Below, piece after piece: positions 44,537 through 55,540 of a DNA stretch of 64,000 nt. The DNA is from Peronospora farinosa. Lineage: Eukaryota; Oomycota; Peronosporomycetes; Peronosporales; Peronosporaceae. The DNA lies in NCBI GenBank assembly GCA_947646735.1, contig CANTFK010000182.1, positions 434,001 to 498,000 of the forward strand, in the 5' to 3' direction. Position 1 is the first letter of the stretch; the number at the start of each line of letters is the position of its first letter. The notes under the pieces were generated by a model, which was not told the origin of the DNA, did not search any database, and worked only from the letters and a program-made list of their open reading frames with translations. The translations under genes were made by a program, and so were the position numbers.

Positions 44537-44718
44537 TGTTGGAACGGCACGACTCTTGCAGCACAGCGCCTGCTGGAGTGCAGCGACTGTTCATAAGTAG
44601 GCGGGTGTTCGCTGTGTGAGTCATAGATAACGGACAGATACGAGCGTGACAGGATCAAATCGTTTACAATAACTTTCAGTTCTACATCTACCTTGTCAGG
44701 CGCACGTCGACTTGATAT
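44537..44718 (+). repeat. copia 3' LTR
   Basis: Begins 'tgttggaacggcacgac' after the purine-rich 'cgaaaagga'. It ends in sequence matching the 5' LTR's '...aggcgca.ctc.actt'. The right border is approximate, and a target duplication could not be confirmed. Confidence 0.65.
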
Positions 44719-45012
44719 GAAGCGTGTCTATTAAAGGATAAGAAACTGACAGCCCCCGTTGTATCGATATCGTGTGCTAAGTAGTTGTGGTATACATTTG
44801 TTGGTTTGGTCAAGTGAAGCAAGAGAATACAAAGTGTATTTTTTCAAAAACTTGATCAAAATAGATGATTTTCTCAATGTAAGAAAAATTTATGGAACCT
44901 AACTTTTTTCTTCCATTTTGTCCATGATGTCAAACAACCATTCTTTTCACTTTTAATTTCCTCTCGTATCTGATAGGTAGCTGCACTAAACACATACCAT
45001 TGATCAACAAAC

Positions 45013-46158
45013 CTATGAACTACTGTATGGTTGATAACCGTTAGCTTGGTCGCGTGCTGCATCCAAAGCGCTCACTCGAGTGCCCATAGTAACACACGCA
45101 ATACAAAATGTGATCTTGTGTCGTAGTAACTTTCGATTCGGTGAAAGAAAACTAATTGTCTTTACTTCCTTGCATCCCGAGCACAACCCACCCAAACACA
45201 TTGTGCATTTATCCTTCCACCAATTTTGTATACAACTTTGTTGCAGGTCACGGTTACATGTGACGCAAACGTCTTCATGAGGTAACACCGGGGCCACGTT
45301 GCCCACACGCAGTGCTGCCTGGCGTTGTTGCAACATCCACGTCAGTTTCTTCATCTGTCCACACTTTACGTAGTTCGTAGCTGACAAAAGCGCATTAGCA
45401 CATATGGGCAGCAAAAGCGATTCCATGATACTACCACCGGGATCAACCGAGTCAAAAGCAAACGTGTCAATCACATTTGGGGCGACCTGTCGAAAGAAAC
45501 CAGTAATAGTGTGTTTCGCACGCACAACATTCGGCAGTGGTTGTACTAATGGTGAGTCAATTGAGTGCAGCATCAGGTAGCCAACCCGTTCACCATTTGC
45601 AAAATGCAGGATACCCGACGCCTCAAGACAGAGGAAATCCCGGTCCTTGACTAACTTTGTGTAGCTTAGAGGTAAATCAATTTGCAACCACTTGACCGTC
45701 ACGGAGCGGAAGGGGTCAGTTGCTGTAGGTTTTACCAACGTGGCTAGTACAGCTCCATCACTGTAGTCATGGACGTACGAGGCTTTGACGTTCATGATGT
45801 CGTCGGTCGGATTCACAGTGCCGAACATGAGGTCGTCCAACTGTCCTTTGAAAGTTCCCACACTGATCACTATGGGTTTCGTCAGACGAGTATCGTCCGT
45901 TGGTCGGTAGCACTGCTGAGCGCCCCTCTTTTTTTTAGTTGACGCCTTGGTGCGTTTCACGTAAATATGGAGGTCGTCCTTGGACTTGACGTGTTTCCAG
46001 CGAGCTGTGTTCACTTGCGAGTTGCTCATGACAAACTTTTCGTATTTGCGAAAAGTGTCCTCGACCAGGTCTTTTTCGAGCTCAAAGAGTGTGCGTTGGT
46101 CTTTTAGAGTGAGTGGTAACGGATGATAAGGGCTCATGTTGAATCGATCTCTAGGCAT
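45013..46158 (-). CDS. START-domain protein with FYVE-like zinc finger (family member 5)
   Basis: 381 residues, intronless, the shortest intact member. The leader is 'MPRDRFNMSPYHPLPLTLKD'. A Lys-rich insert ('TKASTKKKRG') precedes the START-like core with 'MNVKASYVHDYSDGAVLAT', 'TVKWLQIDLPL', 'KDRDFLCLEASGIL' and 'VGYLMLHSIDSP'. The linker 'CGQMKKLTWMLQQRQ' leads to a finger with 'CVTC', 'CTMCLGGLCSGCK' and 'CIAC'. Motifs shared with member 4 (DYSDGAVL, LTW) define a second subfamily. It lies about 300 bp beyond the copia 3' LTR and has stayed intact. No HHCR motif is present. Confidence 0.87.
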   Translation of the reverse strand: MPRDRFNMSPYHPLPLTLKDQRTLFELEKDLVEDTFRKYEKFVMSNSQVNTARWKHVKSKDDLHIYVKRTKASTKKKRGAQQCYRPTDDTRLTKPIVISVGTFKGQLDDLMFGTVNPTDDIMNVKASYVHDYSDGAVLATLVKPTATDPFRSVTVKWLQIDLPLSYTKLVKDRDFLCLEASGILHFANGERVGYLMLHSIDSPLVQPLPNVVRAKHTITGFFRQVAPNVIDTFAFDSVDPGGSIMESLLLPICANALLSATNYVKCGQMKKLTWMLQQRQAALRVGNVAPVLPHEDVCVTCNRDLQQSCIQNWWKDKCTMCLGGLCSGCKEVKTISFLSPNRKLLRHKITFCIACVTMGTRVSALDAARDQANGYQPYSSS

Positions 46159-47101
46159 CGTCCGCGCCGCGGCGAGCTTATTGTGTTGTGGTGGACAAGG
46201 TGGTACACGTCCTGCCTATTTACACTACCTGTATGCTTCGGATTGTGTGTCCAGGACGATAATGAGAAACGTTTTGTATGAAGAACGGCAATCAATTTTC
46301 TCGCTGTCGATCGGTTCACTGGCGTACCAGTACGACCAACTCTGTACGATGCTATTGATGCTTGACGTCGTATCATGGCGGATCTCGGAACGATGTACCG
46401 ATGATCCGCACAGCGACGGCCACCGTATCGCCCTTCCACGTGACAATTACGGGCGACTCGTTCTGTCTGTAAGCGGGAGATTAAACTCAGTCTCAAGCAC
46501 GACACATGATGGCGCAGACTTCGATGAAGAGGTCCGTCCTCACGAAAGTGGCTGGATGTGGACTCTTTCAAGTCGCTTGGCCCTGATCTGTAGGGGCTAC
46601 AGATCTGGTTCACGGGAAGACAACGATCGATGCACCTGCTAAGTCCAGGATTTGCGCAGGTTTAGGACCTCATGGACCTCTTTTTACAATCATCGTGTAC
46701 ATCTCTTGTCTGACATGAGGACTGGGAATTGTTAACCGGAAGCTTCCCTACATGGGTCTGATACTCATTTTCCATGGAATCCCAAGTTTCAGCCCTCGTC
46801 ATCTTTGGTCTAGGGTCATCAAAATGATGACTCGAGTTGGAAGGGATGGGCTCTAATCCATGCACTATCCAACAGTTGGAAGCCAGAACCACTGACTCCT
46901 TAATATTCTACAATGGCTTGACTATCTTCAGCATGAAGCTCCACCTATCACTTGAACTTTTCTACACGTGTACTCGATTCGGGGAACATGCTCACGAAAC
47001 CAGCGGAAATATTCTTATGGTACAGTATCGCTTTGCCGTACTCATAGACGTCACAATCAATCTCAGCTCCGAATCAATAAGCTGTCAAAGCCACTAGCCT
47101 C
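46159..47101. other. intergenic, nothing recognised
   Basis: Open frames on both strands overlap at 46134-46642 with no domain signature. It separates START member 5 (minus) from the P450 gene (plus), so both promoters probably lie here. Confidence 0.45.
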
Positions 47102-48742
47102 ATGCTCGCGTGGTTCCTTGAAAGCGACGACCCGCTCAAGAAGTTTGGACTGTTGGTGGTCGGAATCTGTGTTGGTGCTGCAGTCGCCTCGCAATGTCTA
47201 CCAAGTAACAACACTGACAAGAAACTGGTAAAGTATCGACAGAGCATTACACCAGGAGCACATGGGCCTGTTCAAGTTCCGTTCTTACCGTCAGCACTCC
47301 CGGTCGTTGGACACGCCGTCTATATGGCCTATCATGCAAACAGGTTCTTGGATTGGGTCACAGACATCTTTCTCTCTCGCAATGGAGCTCCGTTCACTTT
47401 GAGTCTGCCGTTTCAACGTGACCTCATCTTTACTGCTAATCCACAGCACTACGAACACGTTATGAAGACACAGTACGACAACTTCGTCAAAGGTGACCAC
47501 ATCTACGAATTGCTCGTGGACTTACTAGGCGATAGCATCTTGATTGTTGAAGGTGACGAGTGGAAGTTTCATCGTCGAGTGTTCGTCAACCTCTTTAGTT
47601 CTCGAGCACTGCGTGAGCACATGGCTCCCATTATTCAAAAACATGTTCGTGTACTACAGCATGTGCTTACAAATGCCGCTAAAACCAATGAAACCATCGA
47701 TATGTTCGCGTGCTCAGGAAGGTTCACGCTCGATGCGTTCGGAGAGGTTGCATTTGGCTTCAACATGAGCACACTCACGTTAAAGCACGAACACCCATTC
47801 GAGAAAGCTTTCGTAAGCGCACAACACATTGTCGCAGCTCGACTATTAGAACCCACTTGGTACTGGAAACTGAAGCGTTGGTTGAACGTAGGAAGCGAAA
47901 GACACCTCCGCAAGGCGTTGTCGACTGTCGACCACTTCGTCATGAATGTCATTTCGAAAACGATGGAGAAGTGCAACACGCCCCACGATGACAACAGTAA
48001 GATCCGTAATCAAGACATCATCTCCCTTATACTTGCAAACGAAACGGTGGACGGCAAACCCGTGGATCCCATCGTGATACGCAACATCGTGCTCATGGCA
48101 TTGATAGCTGGTCGTGATACGGCAGCGGATGGATTAGCATGGCTGTTCCATTTGCTCACACTCAACCCGCGCGTCGAACAAAAGTTGCGTGCTGAACTAA
48201 TGAACAAGTTGCCAAAGCTTGGCACAGACTTGGACTACGTCCCGGACATACACGAAGTACAAGGCTTGGCGTATTTGGAGGCGACGATCTGCGAGGCGCT
48301 GCGTTTGTTTTCACCTGTGGGCTTGGCACAAAAACTTTGTATCCGCGACACCGTTTTCCCAGACGGCACGTTTGTTCCAAAAGGGTCAAACATCGCGCTC
48401 ACGTACTATGCGATGGCCCGTATGCCGCGTGTTTGGGGTGCCGATGCTGCATCGTTCGTACCAGAACGGTTCATTGATCCTCGAACGGGCGATATGCTCA
48501 AAGTGTCGTCGGGCAAGTTCAGTGCATTTAACACGGGTCCACGTGTGTGCGTTGGACGCAACCTCGCTATGATGGAGATGAAGATGGTAGTCGCTTGTGT
48601 AGTGAGCCGATTCCATCTGGACGAAATACCTGGTCAAAATGTAACCTGCTCCATAGGACTTACAATTGGTATGAAGAACCCACTCATGATGCGCGTGCAA
48701 AAGATCTCTCGAGCTGATGAGGTTGTTGGAGTGGCTGCTTAA
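47102..48742 (+). CDS. cytochrome P450, CYP86/94-like monooxygenase
   Basis: 546 residues, intronless. A single N-terminal membrane anchor ('FGLLVVGICVGAAVA') is followed by a proline-containing hinge, as in ER-bound P450s. The I-helix oxygen-activation motif is 'AGRDTAA' (residues 336-342) and the K-helix ExxR is 'EALR' (398-401). The meander 'FVPERFID' precedes the haem loop 'FNTGPRVCVGRNLA', with the haem-ligand cysteine at residue 483. Overall it resembles the CYP86/CYP94 fatty-acid hydroxylase clade more than sterol demethylases; the substrate is therefore only inferred. Length is normal for the family and no lesions are seen. Oomycetes have few P450s, so an intact copy next to lipid-binding START genes is of interest, though no functional link is shown. 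Confidence 0.9.
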   Translation: MLAWFLESDDPLKKFGLLVVGICVGAAVASQCLPSNNTDKKLVKYRQSITPGAHGPVQVPFLPSALPVVGHAVYMAYHANRFLDWVTDIFLSRNGAPFTLSLPFQRDLIFTANPQHYEHVMKTQYDNFVKGDHIYELLVDLLGDSILIVEGDEWKFHRRVFVNLFSSRALREHMAPIIQKHVRVLQHVLTNAAKTNETIDMFACSGRFTLDAFGEVAFGFNMSTLTLKHEHPFEKAFVSAQHIVAARLLEPTWYWKLKRWLNVGSERHLRKALSTVDHFVMNVISKTMEKCNTPHDDNSKIRNQDIISLILANETVDGKPVDPIVIRNIVLMALIAGRDTAADGLAWLFHLLTLNPRVEQKLRAELMNKLPKLGTDLDYVPDIHEVQGLAYLEATICEALRLFSPVGLAQKLCIRDTVFPDGTFVPKGSNIALTYYAMARMPRVWGADAASFVPERFIDPRTGDMLKVSSGKFSAFNTGPRVCVGRNLAMMEMKMVVACVVSRFHLDEIPGQNVTCSIGLTIGMKNPLMMRVQKISRADEVVGVAA

Positions 48743-50343
48743 TTTCCCAACACATGACAAATATGACATTAGTATATGTATGTAAGTTGGATATATGACA
48801 CATCTTCTTCCAGGCTTACGATTGTCGTATTTGTCAAACACATGTCTTGTTCATAGCACGCAACGAGATAGTAGCCCAAGTCCAAGTGATACCCATACTA
48901 GTCCGTAGTGTAAGGGTGCAGTCAATCACAGCACAAACACACGAGTCAATGGCCTACATAGTTGAACGCATCCTTGCCATCTTTTCGCTAGTATCCACAA
49001 ACAAACGTCGACAATAAAGACCAGACATCTCATCAAGTGGAAACAACATTAACACCACGAACCAAAATTTTTCCAGCTAAATCATCAGCGTATACAGAAA
49101 ACCACAGAGTCGACAACTAGTCACCATCTCGTCCTCACGAACGTTAACTTTTGCATACAAAATTACTCAATCTCAATCACGAAATTAGCATCACAAACCA
49201 CATTCCACGACTTGACCAAGACACATTCGGCAAATACTTTATAGAGAACTTGATAAAAAAACATAGTGGCACTTGCAAACGACATTTCTTGTGTCTCAAC
49301 GACATCATGTCGCTTTTCTTCCAAAGACATGATTTGTTGCCATTGTTTTTATTTATTTCCAATGCCACTTTGTGCTGAATGCTATTTATTATTATAGACT
49401 TTCTTAGTCTATCGCATGAGTCACCAGCCAATTTATATTAGCGAGTATCAAGCCACGAAATATCCGAAATTGTTATGAAAATACGAAAAAATCACGACAT
49501 TTCGTAAAAAAGAGCTCGACCGATGAATCGTCATCATTTTTTAAATCTTGAGATAAAGTCACTAGTCTTTTTAGTGAACGTGTATCTTGAAGCGACTAAG
49601 TTCGTGCTTAATTAATCGTTAAATACGTGCAACCGGAGCATCATACAAATCAAAAGTCAAACAGTAGAGCCGATACGACCATTGATTCATGAAGACCCCG
49701 TCCTCTTGCCACGCGTTGCTTTGCTTTGCAAGTCGTACTGTAGGTTGTAGTATCATGCTCCTTACGGTAATAGCAAATGAAAACGAACTTTACAACATAT
49801 GACACCTTATTTTAGGGTTTAAATTGGTGAGATTGTTCATTTGTTTTAAACGTTTTTTTGAATTAATGGAAGATTAATCGGAATAAATAAACAAACTCTA
49901 TTAATAGGAAATTCAACTGAAATTGTATTTTTTTAATTTGTAGCAAAAAAAGATCTTATACATAAAATTGTAAACAGCTACAAAAATTAATTTTAAATGT
50001 CAAGTTTTATTGTGCAGTGAAGAATAAATAATCACAAATACATTATATTTTGGAATTTTATTATAAAAAATACTTTGCACACAAAGAAGCCTATGCTGTA
50101 ATTATATAAAAGTGTTATACAATTACGGCATAGGCTGCTTTAAGTCCACTATTGCAAAGTTCATTGTAAACATTCAGCACTTTTTAACATCATTCACTGG
50201 CTTTAGCGATCACGAATCCCGTGATGTGATCGACCATACAAATTTATAAGCACAAAGTTGTCTTGCGTAAGGTAACACATACGGGATGTGATCCCCATCA
50301 AGATGATTTTGAAATGGATAAGACTTGTAATGGAATGAATAAG
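48743..50343. other. AT-rich intergenic region with a long hairpin
   Basis: Strongly AT-rich from about 49600. It contains an inverted repeat at 50088-50136 (separate entry). No gene recognised. Confidence 0.5.
50088..50136. repeat. inverted repeat, hairpin
   Basis: Arms 'agcctatgctgtaatta' and 'taattac.gcataggct' face each other with a short loop. Outer flanks also carry 'actttgca'/'tgcaaagt', so a weaker palindrome extends to about 50072-50162. MITE-like or a structured RNA; non-coding. Confidence 0.7.
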
Positions 50344-50664
50344 TCACCTAGTGACCACCTTACAATCGTTAGCTGTCCTTTCCGTCTCACAAACGTTGCA
50401 TGCTCCTTTACAGTAAAATAAGACTTGATCTTGTGCTGGTCCATCCGGTTCCGTAATGATCATAGCATGGATAGTGATGTAGAAGGGTCTCCCTGCAGGG
50501 ACACACAAATCATTAGGTAGGCTACAGTCGTGCGATTTATCGGGATAGGAAGCCGAATAATAGATCTCTTGGTCAATCTCCATAAAGCGTTGATTCTCTG
50601 CCCACGTCGGATGCTTCACGTTCTCATGTAAAAACCTTGTCGGATTGATAATCTTTTTTTGCAT
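50344..50664 (-). CDS. uncharacterised Cys-containing ORF
   Basis: 106 codons from the ATG at 50664. The second half is rich in cysteine ('CSLPNDLCVP', 'CKGACNVCETERTANDC'), and composition is protein-like. No signal peptide is visible at this start, so it may be the last exon of a longer gene whose upstream exon I cannot place. No family recognised. Confidence 0.35.
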   Translation of the reverse strand: MQKKIINPTRFLHENVKHPTWAENQRFMEIDQEIYYSASYPDKSHDCSLPNDLCVPAGRPFYITIHAMIITEPDGPAQDQVLFYCKGACNVCETERTANDCKVVTR

Positions 50665-50697
50665 TACAAGACCTCTACGTTCACAGTCGTTGAGCAA

Positions 50698-51015
50698 TTA
50701 GATCTTGCAAAATCTCCAAACCGCGCCACTAGCGCGATGTCGTGACCGCACTGATTTTTATCAGATCGAAGAACTTCAAATCAAGCACCTTCTAGAGAAT
50801 TAAACGCCGACTTGGCCATCGAGGACGCCAGCCTTTGGCGGATGGAAGTTGTTTTTAATATGAAGTTGGCCTTGCGGAGATCGTGAAGTCTTCAATAACG
50901 CGGTTGGTATAGCTAAAGACTACCTAAGAAGGACTGTGTCCACATTAGAGTAGGGACAGGTTTGTCAGCAAAATCAACATGTATCTGAAACGAGACTTTT
51001 CTTTATAGCATGCTG
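50698..51015. other. intergenic, nothing recognised
   Basis: Downstream of START member 6. No feature seen. Confidence 0.4.
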
Positions 51016-52194
51016 TTATTTGTGATAAAGTGAAGATGAAGACTCTGAGAATGTCGATTCTGAAAAAGTGGAAGCGCTATCGTACGAGTCATGATATTTT
51101 ATCGCTTGGTCTTGCGCGGCTTCCTGGGTGCTACAATTTATAGCTTTACTCATGCACTGCGAGCAGACAGTGATCTTACGCTCAATCACCTCGCCGTCCT
51201 GACCGATAAAGTTCAATCGCGGCCGTACTTTACATGAGAAACAAACGTACCAATAGCAGAGCTTGCACGTACTTCTGCTAATGCCAGGGACGTTTCTGCT
51301 TTTCCCACACATGACGCATTCTTTTCTCTGCTGACGCTCTTCGTGAACTTTGTAGCCCGCGTGTTGGCGTTGCAGCATCCACGCCAATTTTTTCATCTGT
51401 CCGCAACGCACGTAGTTTGTTGCAGTGAGCAAGGTGTTTGCTGCAGCGGCGATAAACAGTAGACGTCGGGCCTTCATACCCGGATCAACAATACAAGACC
51501 CAAAACTGTCAATTATGCTGCTGTGAATGTGTCGGAAAAAGGTGACAGACGAGATGTTTCCACGAATAATATTTGGCAACGGCCTGGTCTGCGGAAACTC
51601 AATGGAGTGAAGTACATGATAACCAATTCGTTCGCCATTGTCCAGAAGGAGCACATCAGTGGCTTCAATGCACACAAAATCTCGACTTTTTCCAGCTTTT
51701 AGCGAAACGTCTATTGCCATCCATTTGACCACCAGAGATCGATACGGCTCTTGCTTACTTGGTTCTACCACGGAACACAAGACAGCTCCAGCGTTAACAT
51801 CATCAACATATGCAGCTTTAATCCGCATTGCATTCCTGGTCGTATTTAAAATTCCAAACATAAGATCTTCAAGTTCACCTATAAAAGTGCCGACACTCAT
51901 CATAACTAGCATTTCTTTTTCCACCTCACTTTGTTGACCTGCGTTATTGGGTAATAATCCTTTGCGTGTCTGATGTTCTTGAGAGTGTTCAGTGTACACG
52001 TTGAAATTATCCTTGGACTTGACGCGATCCCATCGTCTTTCGTCCACATGGTGTTTATCCGTTACAATAAAATTCTCATATTTCGGAAAATTGGTCTGCA
52101 CACAGCCACGAACGACGTCGATAAGCTGCTGACGCTGCTCATCGGATACGTTAACGATCGCGTACGGGTTTCGACTTCTTGTGTCTTTAGTCAT
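51016..52194 (-). CDS. START-domain protein with FYVE-like zinc finger (family member 6)
   Basis: 392 residues, intronless, and the most divergent intact member (leader 'MTKDTRSRNPYAIVNVSD'). The START-like core keeps 'MRIKAAYVDDVNAGAVLCS', 'VVKWMAIDVSL' (followed by a shorter loop), 'KSRDFVCIEATDVL' and 'IGYHVLHSIEFP'. The linker is 'CGQMKKLAWMLQRQH'. The finger has 'CVMC', 'CKLCYWYVCFSCK' and 'CSQC', with a shorter first spacer than the other members. The tail is a Ser/Glu repeat ('STFSESTFSESSSS'). As in the rest of the family, the FYVE R(R/K)HHCR motif is absent. Confidence 0.86.
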   Translation of the reverse strand: MTKDTRSRNPYAIVNVSDEQRQQLIDVVRGCVQTNFPKYENFIVTDKHHVDERRWDRVKSKDNFNVYTEHSQEHQTRKGLLPNNAGQQSEVEKEMLVMMSVGTFIGELEDLMFGILNTTRNAMRIKAAYVDDVNAGAVLCSVVEPSKQEPYRSLVVKWMAIDVSLKAGKSRDFVCIEATDVLLLDNGERIGYHVLHSIEFPQTRPLPNIIRGNISSVTFFRHIHSSIIDSFGSCIVDPGMKARRLLFIAAAANTLLTATNYVRCGQMKKLAWMLQRQHAGYKVHEERQQRKECVMCGKSRNVPGISRSTCKLCYWYVCFSCKVRPRLNFIGQDGEVIERKITVCSQCMSKAINCSTQEAAQDQAIKYHDSYDSASTFSESTFSESSSSLYHK

Positions 52195-53210
52195 TGCCGT
52201 CGAATGTCTTACTATCTCACGACAAAGAGGAAATTAACAAATGAGACCGTTTGGTTTATTCAAGCTGAATATACAGACATCAATCAGCCTACAAGGACTC
52301 TCTGGGTTAAAACGACGAGACGATTAATTTAGACAAGTGTAGAATATAGACAGAGCCATGGTTAAAGAGTGAAAAAGGGAAAGTCGCTAAAATAGGCAGA
52401 CGTGTACAAATATCACGTTAGACAAGAAAATGTCTTACTAGGCGAAACAGAGCCATATGTACGAGGCTTTAATATTAATATCAGTGCATGATTTATGGTA
52501 AAAAAATACCCCGAAATATCAGGATTGTGGAGAAAATGCGAAATCTAATGGGCTCAGTTTTAACGTATGAAATAATACCATGACGGTTTTAGCACTAAAA
52601 ATAATGGGTCATTTTTACCAGAATCATTTTGGTGGATTTTTGGGCAAAACTTCATATACTCATAATTAATCGATGGCAGATACTCAAACTTGTAAAATTC
52701 GGATTTTTAGACAGCGGCCACTTCGTCCTTCCCCACAGAAGAGACTGCATCACTAATACTGAGTCCGAGTCATAATCGATGTTGATGCCGCGCCGACATT
52801 TATGGTCTGAATAATCGGTACAAAGCCATAGGATCGCTGCGAACGCTCGGAGAAGCGGCATCAAAAAAGACGTCATCAACAATCAAAGAAAAAGAACGTT
52901 AGACGTTGAAGACCTCGAAGGTCACCATGACATAAACGCAACCCGCCCATGCGCTCCTGGCGGTCGTACGACCTCATTGGAGGTCGCATATGGAACCACA
53001 TCGGTTTTGTTCATGGTCAGACCGGACGCACCGTACAGAAACCTGGAGCCCTGTGAAGTTGCTAGATATTGCGTCGGCTGTGCACGTAGAAATCAGCGAC
53101 GAGTTCTACGTTCACAAGCCCTCGGTGTTTCGAGTGACTTGAACGACAAGTTCAATGACAGCTCGCAGCCTTCGAGCCGCATCAACTCTGTCCAGCTCGT
53201 AGTGACACGA

Positions 53211-53258
53211 GACAACACATTCGTCAATACATCTATAGGTATTGATGAATGTGTTGTC
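53211..53258. repeat. 48-bp inverted repeat
   Basis: Arms 'gacaacacattcgtcaatac' and 'gtattgatgaatgtgttgtc' with an 8-nt loop and one mismatch. It could be a foldback element end or a strong RNA hairpin. Confidence 0.85.
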
Positions 53259-53559
53259 ATGTGTCCCTGCGAGCATCTCCACGTCACGCTGTTGCTATAC
53301 GTCACTAATTCTTAGCCTATGCCTTATTCAACTTGAGCGTCTTCTAAAGACAGTTTTACTCTACTGCACCAGCGAGTGTGTTTGCACTCTTAGCTACGAC
53401 CACAACAAAGTTTAACGCAATCAGCGATACCATAGAAGACGGTCATAGTTCTGATTCAACAGCCTGAAATTAGCTTAAACTCATCTATAGCGATAGGTAG
53501 TCCGCCCTTCCGCCCTCCCTGGTGCAGTGGTAGACCCAGCAATCACAATTACATCCCCC

Positions 53560-53602
53560 TTGTGACTTCGGTCTTTGTGACTTCGGTCCTTGTGACTTCG
53601 GA
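53560..53602. repeat. 15-bp tandem repeat, three copies
   Basis: Three copies of 'ttgtgacttcggtct' with minor variation. In the minus frame they would give a short SHKDR repeat, but no supported gene is present. Confidence 0.8.
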
Positions 53603-54400
53603 TATCCACGAGCCTTTCCGACCTCTCAGCAGTACGACTTGCAGTCGGTCTCTCCAGAGTTATCAAACTATTTCGATCCATTAATGACCCGTATAACACC
53701 AGGTAGCACACCCTCACCGAGCCACCTGCATACTATTGATTAACGGCAAGGATACATTCTTAACCAAACACAAGTACATACAAAACAAATGGCTTATTCA
53801 AACGTAGTTACCAACGTGGCACTTTTTCAGTATAGAAAGGAATGTATGATAGATGATGTTGTCAAGCAGTATACAACGAACTACAAGCTTGGTCAAAATT
53901 AGTAAGACGCCTCCGTTTGCAAGCTATTGTACACCTTTGGGTGTCTGCAGCTCAAAGAAGTTGGATTGTCGTTCTCTGTAGCGACGGCAAATTCGTGAGA
54001 TCTGCACTTTAGCCTCTTAGTCCGTAACAAAAGCACATTTGTTCAACAATCCACTCAATCCATCGTCAAATGGAGTAAAAGAATCCGGCTGCATGGGAGT
54101 GGGGTGGTCCGCGCATAATTCTCATTCAGCTCCACGCCGCCTTATGCTGACGTGTGATGCATTTAAAAAAGTCATCCGGGCGACATCGACTTCGATCCTA
54201 TGGAGTTAATATCCGCTGGCTTCTTGATCGGTTCGTAGAGTAGTACTGCGTACTTGCATAGAGCGAGTCCTAGCCTTGACAGCCTTATGTCGGCCGATTG
54301 CATATGTCGACATAGCCGATTTCTCCGTGCGTAATCTTTTTCGTGCGACGAATTTGAAGCGCTGAGTCATAGACGACAATGAAGAGCTGTCATTTTATCG

Positions 54401-55540
54401 TCAAGGTCCAACAAAATATAAGCATATCATTTGTATCGCCTTCCGACGATGGTAGCTGTTTGACTTGGAAAGGTTACCATAGCTATCAGCTAAGCACTCT
54501 AATGGCCGGATGTGCTTTCGTGGCAAAAAGGTGATCTTTGTTTCCGCGATAATTGGCAGGTTTGCAACGGAGTTTGGCATTTTGCGTACGATGTTTGTTG
54601 ATGTAGCATCCAAGACAGATGCACCCATGATCGTCGTCTTATTCTTTACCAGCCAATCAAGAATCCTCATCTGTTTGCCATACACAATCTTGCTATACGA
54701 CGTTGTGCAAAGGGTATAGCTACACTATGGTGCATGTCGCCCATTGCGTCATCAAAGCCTTTGGAAAAAACTCAATCTTCCCGGATGAAGCCTGCCTAAA
54801 AAGCACACAGATGAAGGCAGTCGCTCGCACAATTCGATACTCGACGAGCTTGTGAATCGGAATCTGCAGCGAATGCACAAAGCGGTAACCGATTTTCTCC
54901 CCATATTCGATCCTTAGGAATCCGATGGACTCGAATTCTCGCAGGCGAACGAATTTTCGTAGTAGGAATGGGACAATTATCGATACACTCCACTTGAGAT
55001 ATGTTTCTCGAATTGGTTCCGCTGGGGTGGGCTGAACGATCGTATCCAGGACTTACGCGTCTACGCTTTTGTCCTTGGTGTACGACGATTTGATCTTCAT
55101 CATCGAAGCATTGGCATTGATCAGTCCGAAGCTCATGTCATTAAATCCACCTTTGATCGTGCCAAGACACTATAAAGCTTGGTAAGAGAAGCCATAACAC
55201 CTGAGCCAATTCGTTGTTTTTGGGGCAGAGCGAGATGTCCACAGGTCTTGTACGATGTCTTTCCTTCGTAAGCCGTGATAACTTTCCATAGCTCTTCATC
55301 CAGCACCTTTCCATCTGTAAAGCGAAAGTTTGTGTATTCATCGAAACCTTCATGAATGGACTGGTGTGAATGCTTATGGAGTTCGATCCGGTCATCTTTG
55401 ACACAACCAGCGTAGGGAACCTTTCTGCTGGCAATGGAAAACGCCTAAAAGCCAAGCAACCTCGTCCCAACTTTCTAGAATCACAAATGACAGAAATTCC
55501 TGGACGACTCAATGCAAGCAAATCGTATACTAACAATATC
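54401..55540 (-). pseudogene. START-family relic lacking the zinc finger
   Basis: On the minus strand, pieces in different frames line up in order with the START family. 'GTIKGGFNDMSFGLINA' (near 55150) is followed by 'MMKIKSSYTKDKS' and 'VLDTIVQPTPAEPI'. Next come 'FESIGFLRIEYGEKIGYRF' with 'VHSLQIP' (near 54900), then 'GKQMRILDWLVKNK' (near 54660), which matches the linker before the finger. Stops and frameshifts break the frame. After the linker the sequence has none of the Cys pairs; an unrelated open frame continues to 54401. Confidence 0.7.

Larger units (their letters stand above)
38460..44718 (+). mobile_element. decayed Ty1/copia element
   Basis: Bounded by related LTRs at 38460-38617 and 44537-44718. 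The order gag, protease, integrase, RT, RNase H is copia-type (integrase before RT). All domains carry stops and frameshifts, and the two LTRs differ by substitutions and about 20 bp of insertion, so this is an old copy. A 340-bp solo LTR from a gypsy-type family has inserted between integrase and RT. Confidence 0.82.
52195..54400. other. intergenic with a perfect-looking hairpin and a 15-bp tandem repeat
   Basis: No gene can be supported. Repeats at 53211-53258 and 53560-53602 are listed separately. The plus frame 52977-53315 contains the hairpin and has no domain. Confidence 0.45.

Noticed and set aside
46134..46642. Overlapping open frames on both strands between START member 5 and the P450
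   Set aside because: No domain, biased composition, and mutual overlap; probably chance frames in a promoter region.
53510..53555. tRNA A-box-like 'ggtgcagtggtagac'
   Set aside because: No matching B-box or cloverleaf can be drawn downstream.
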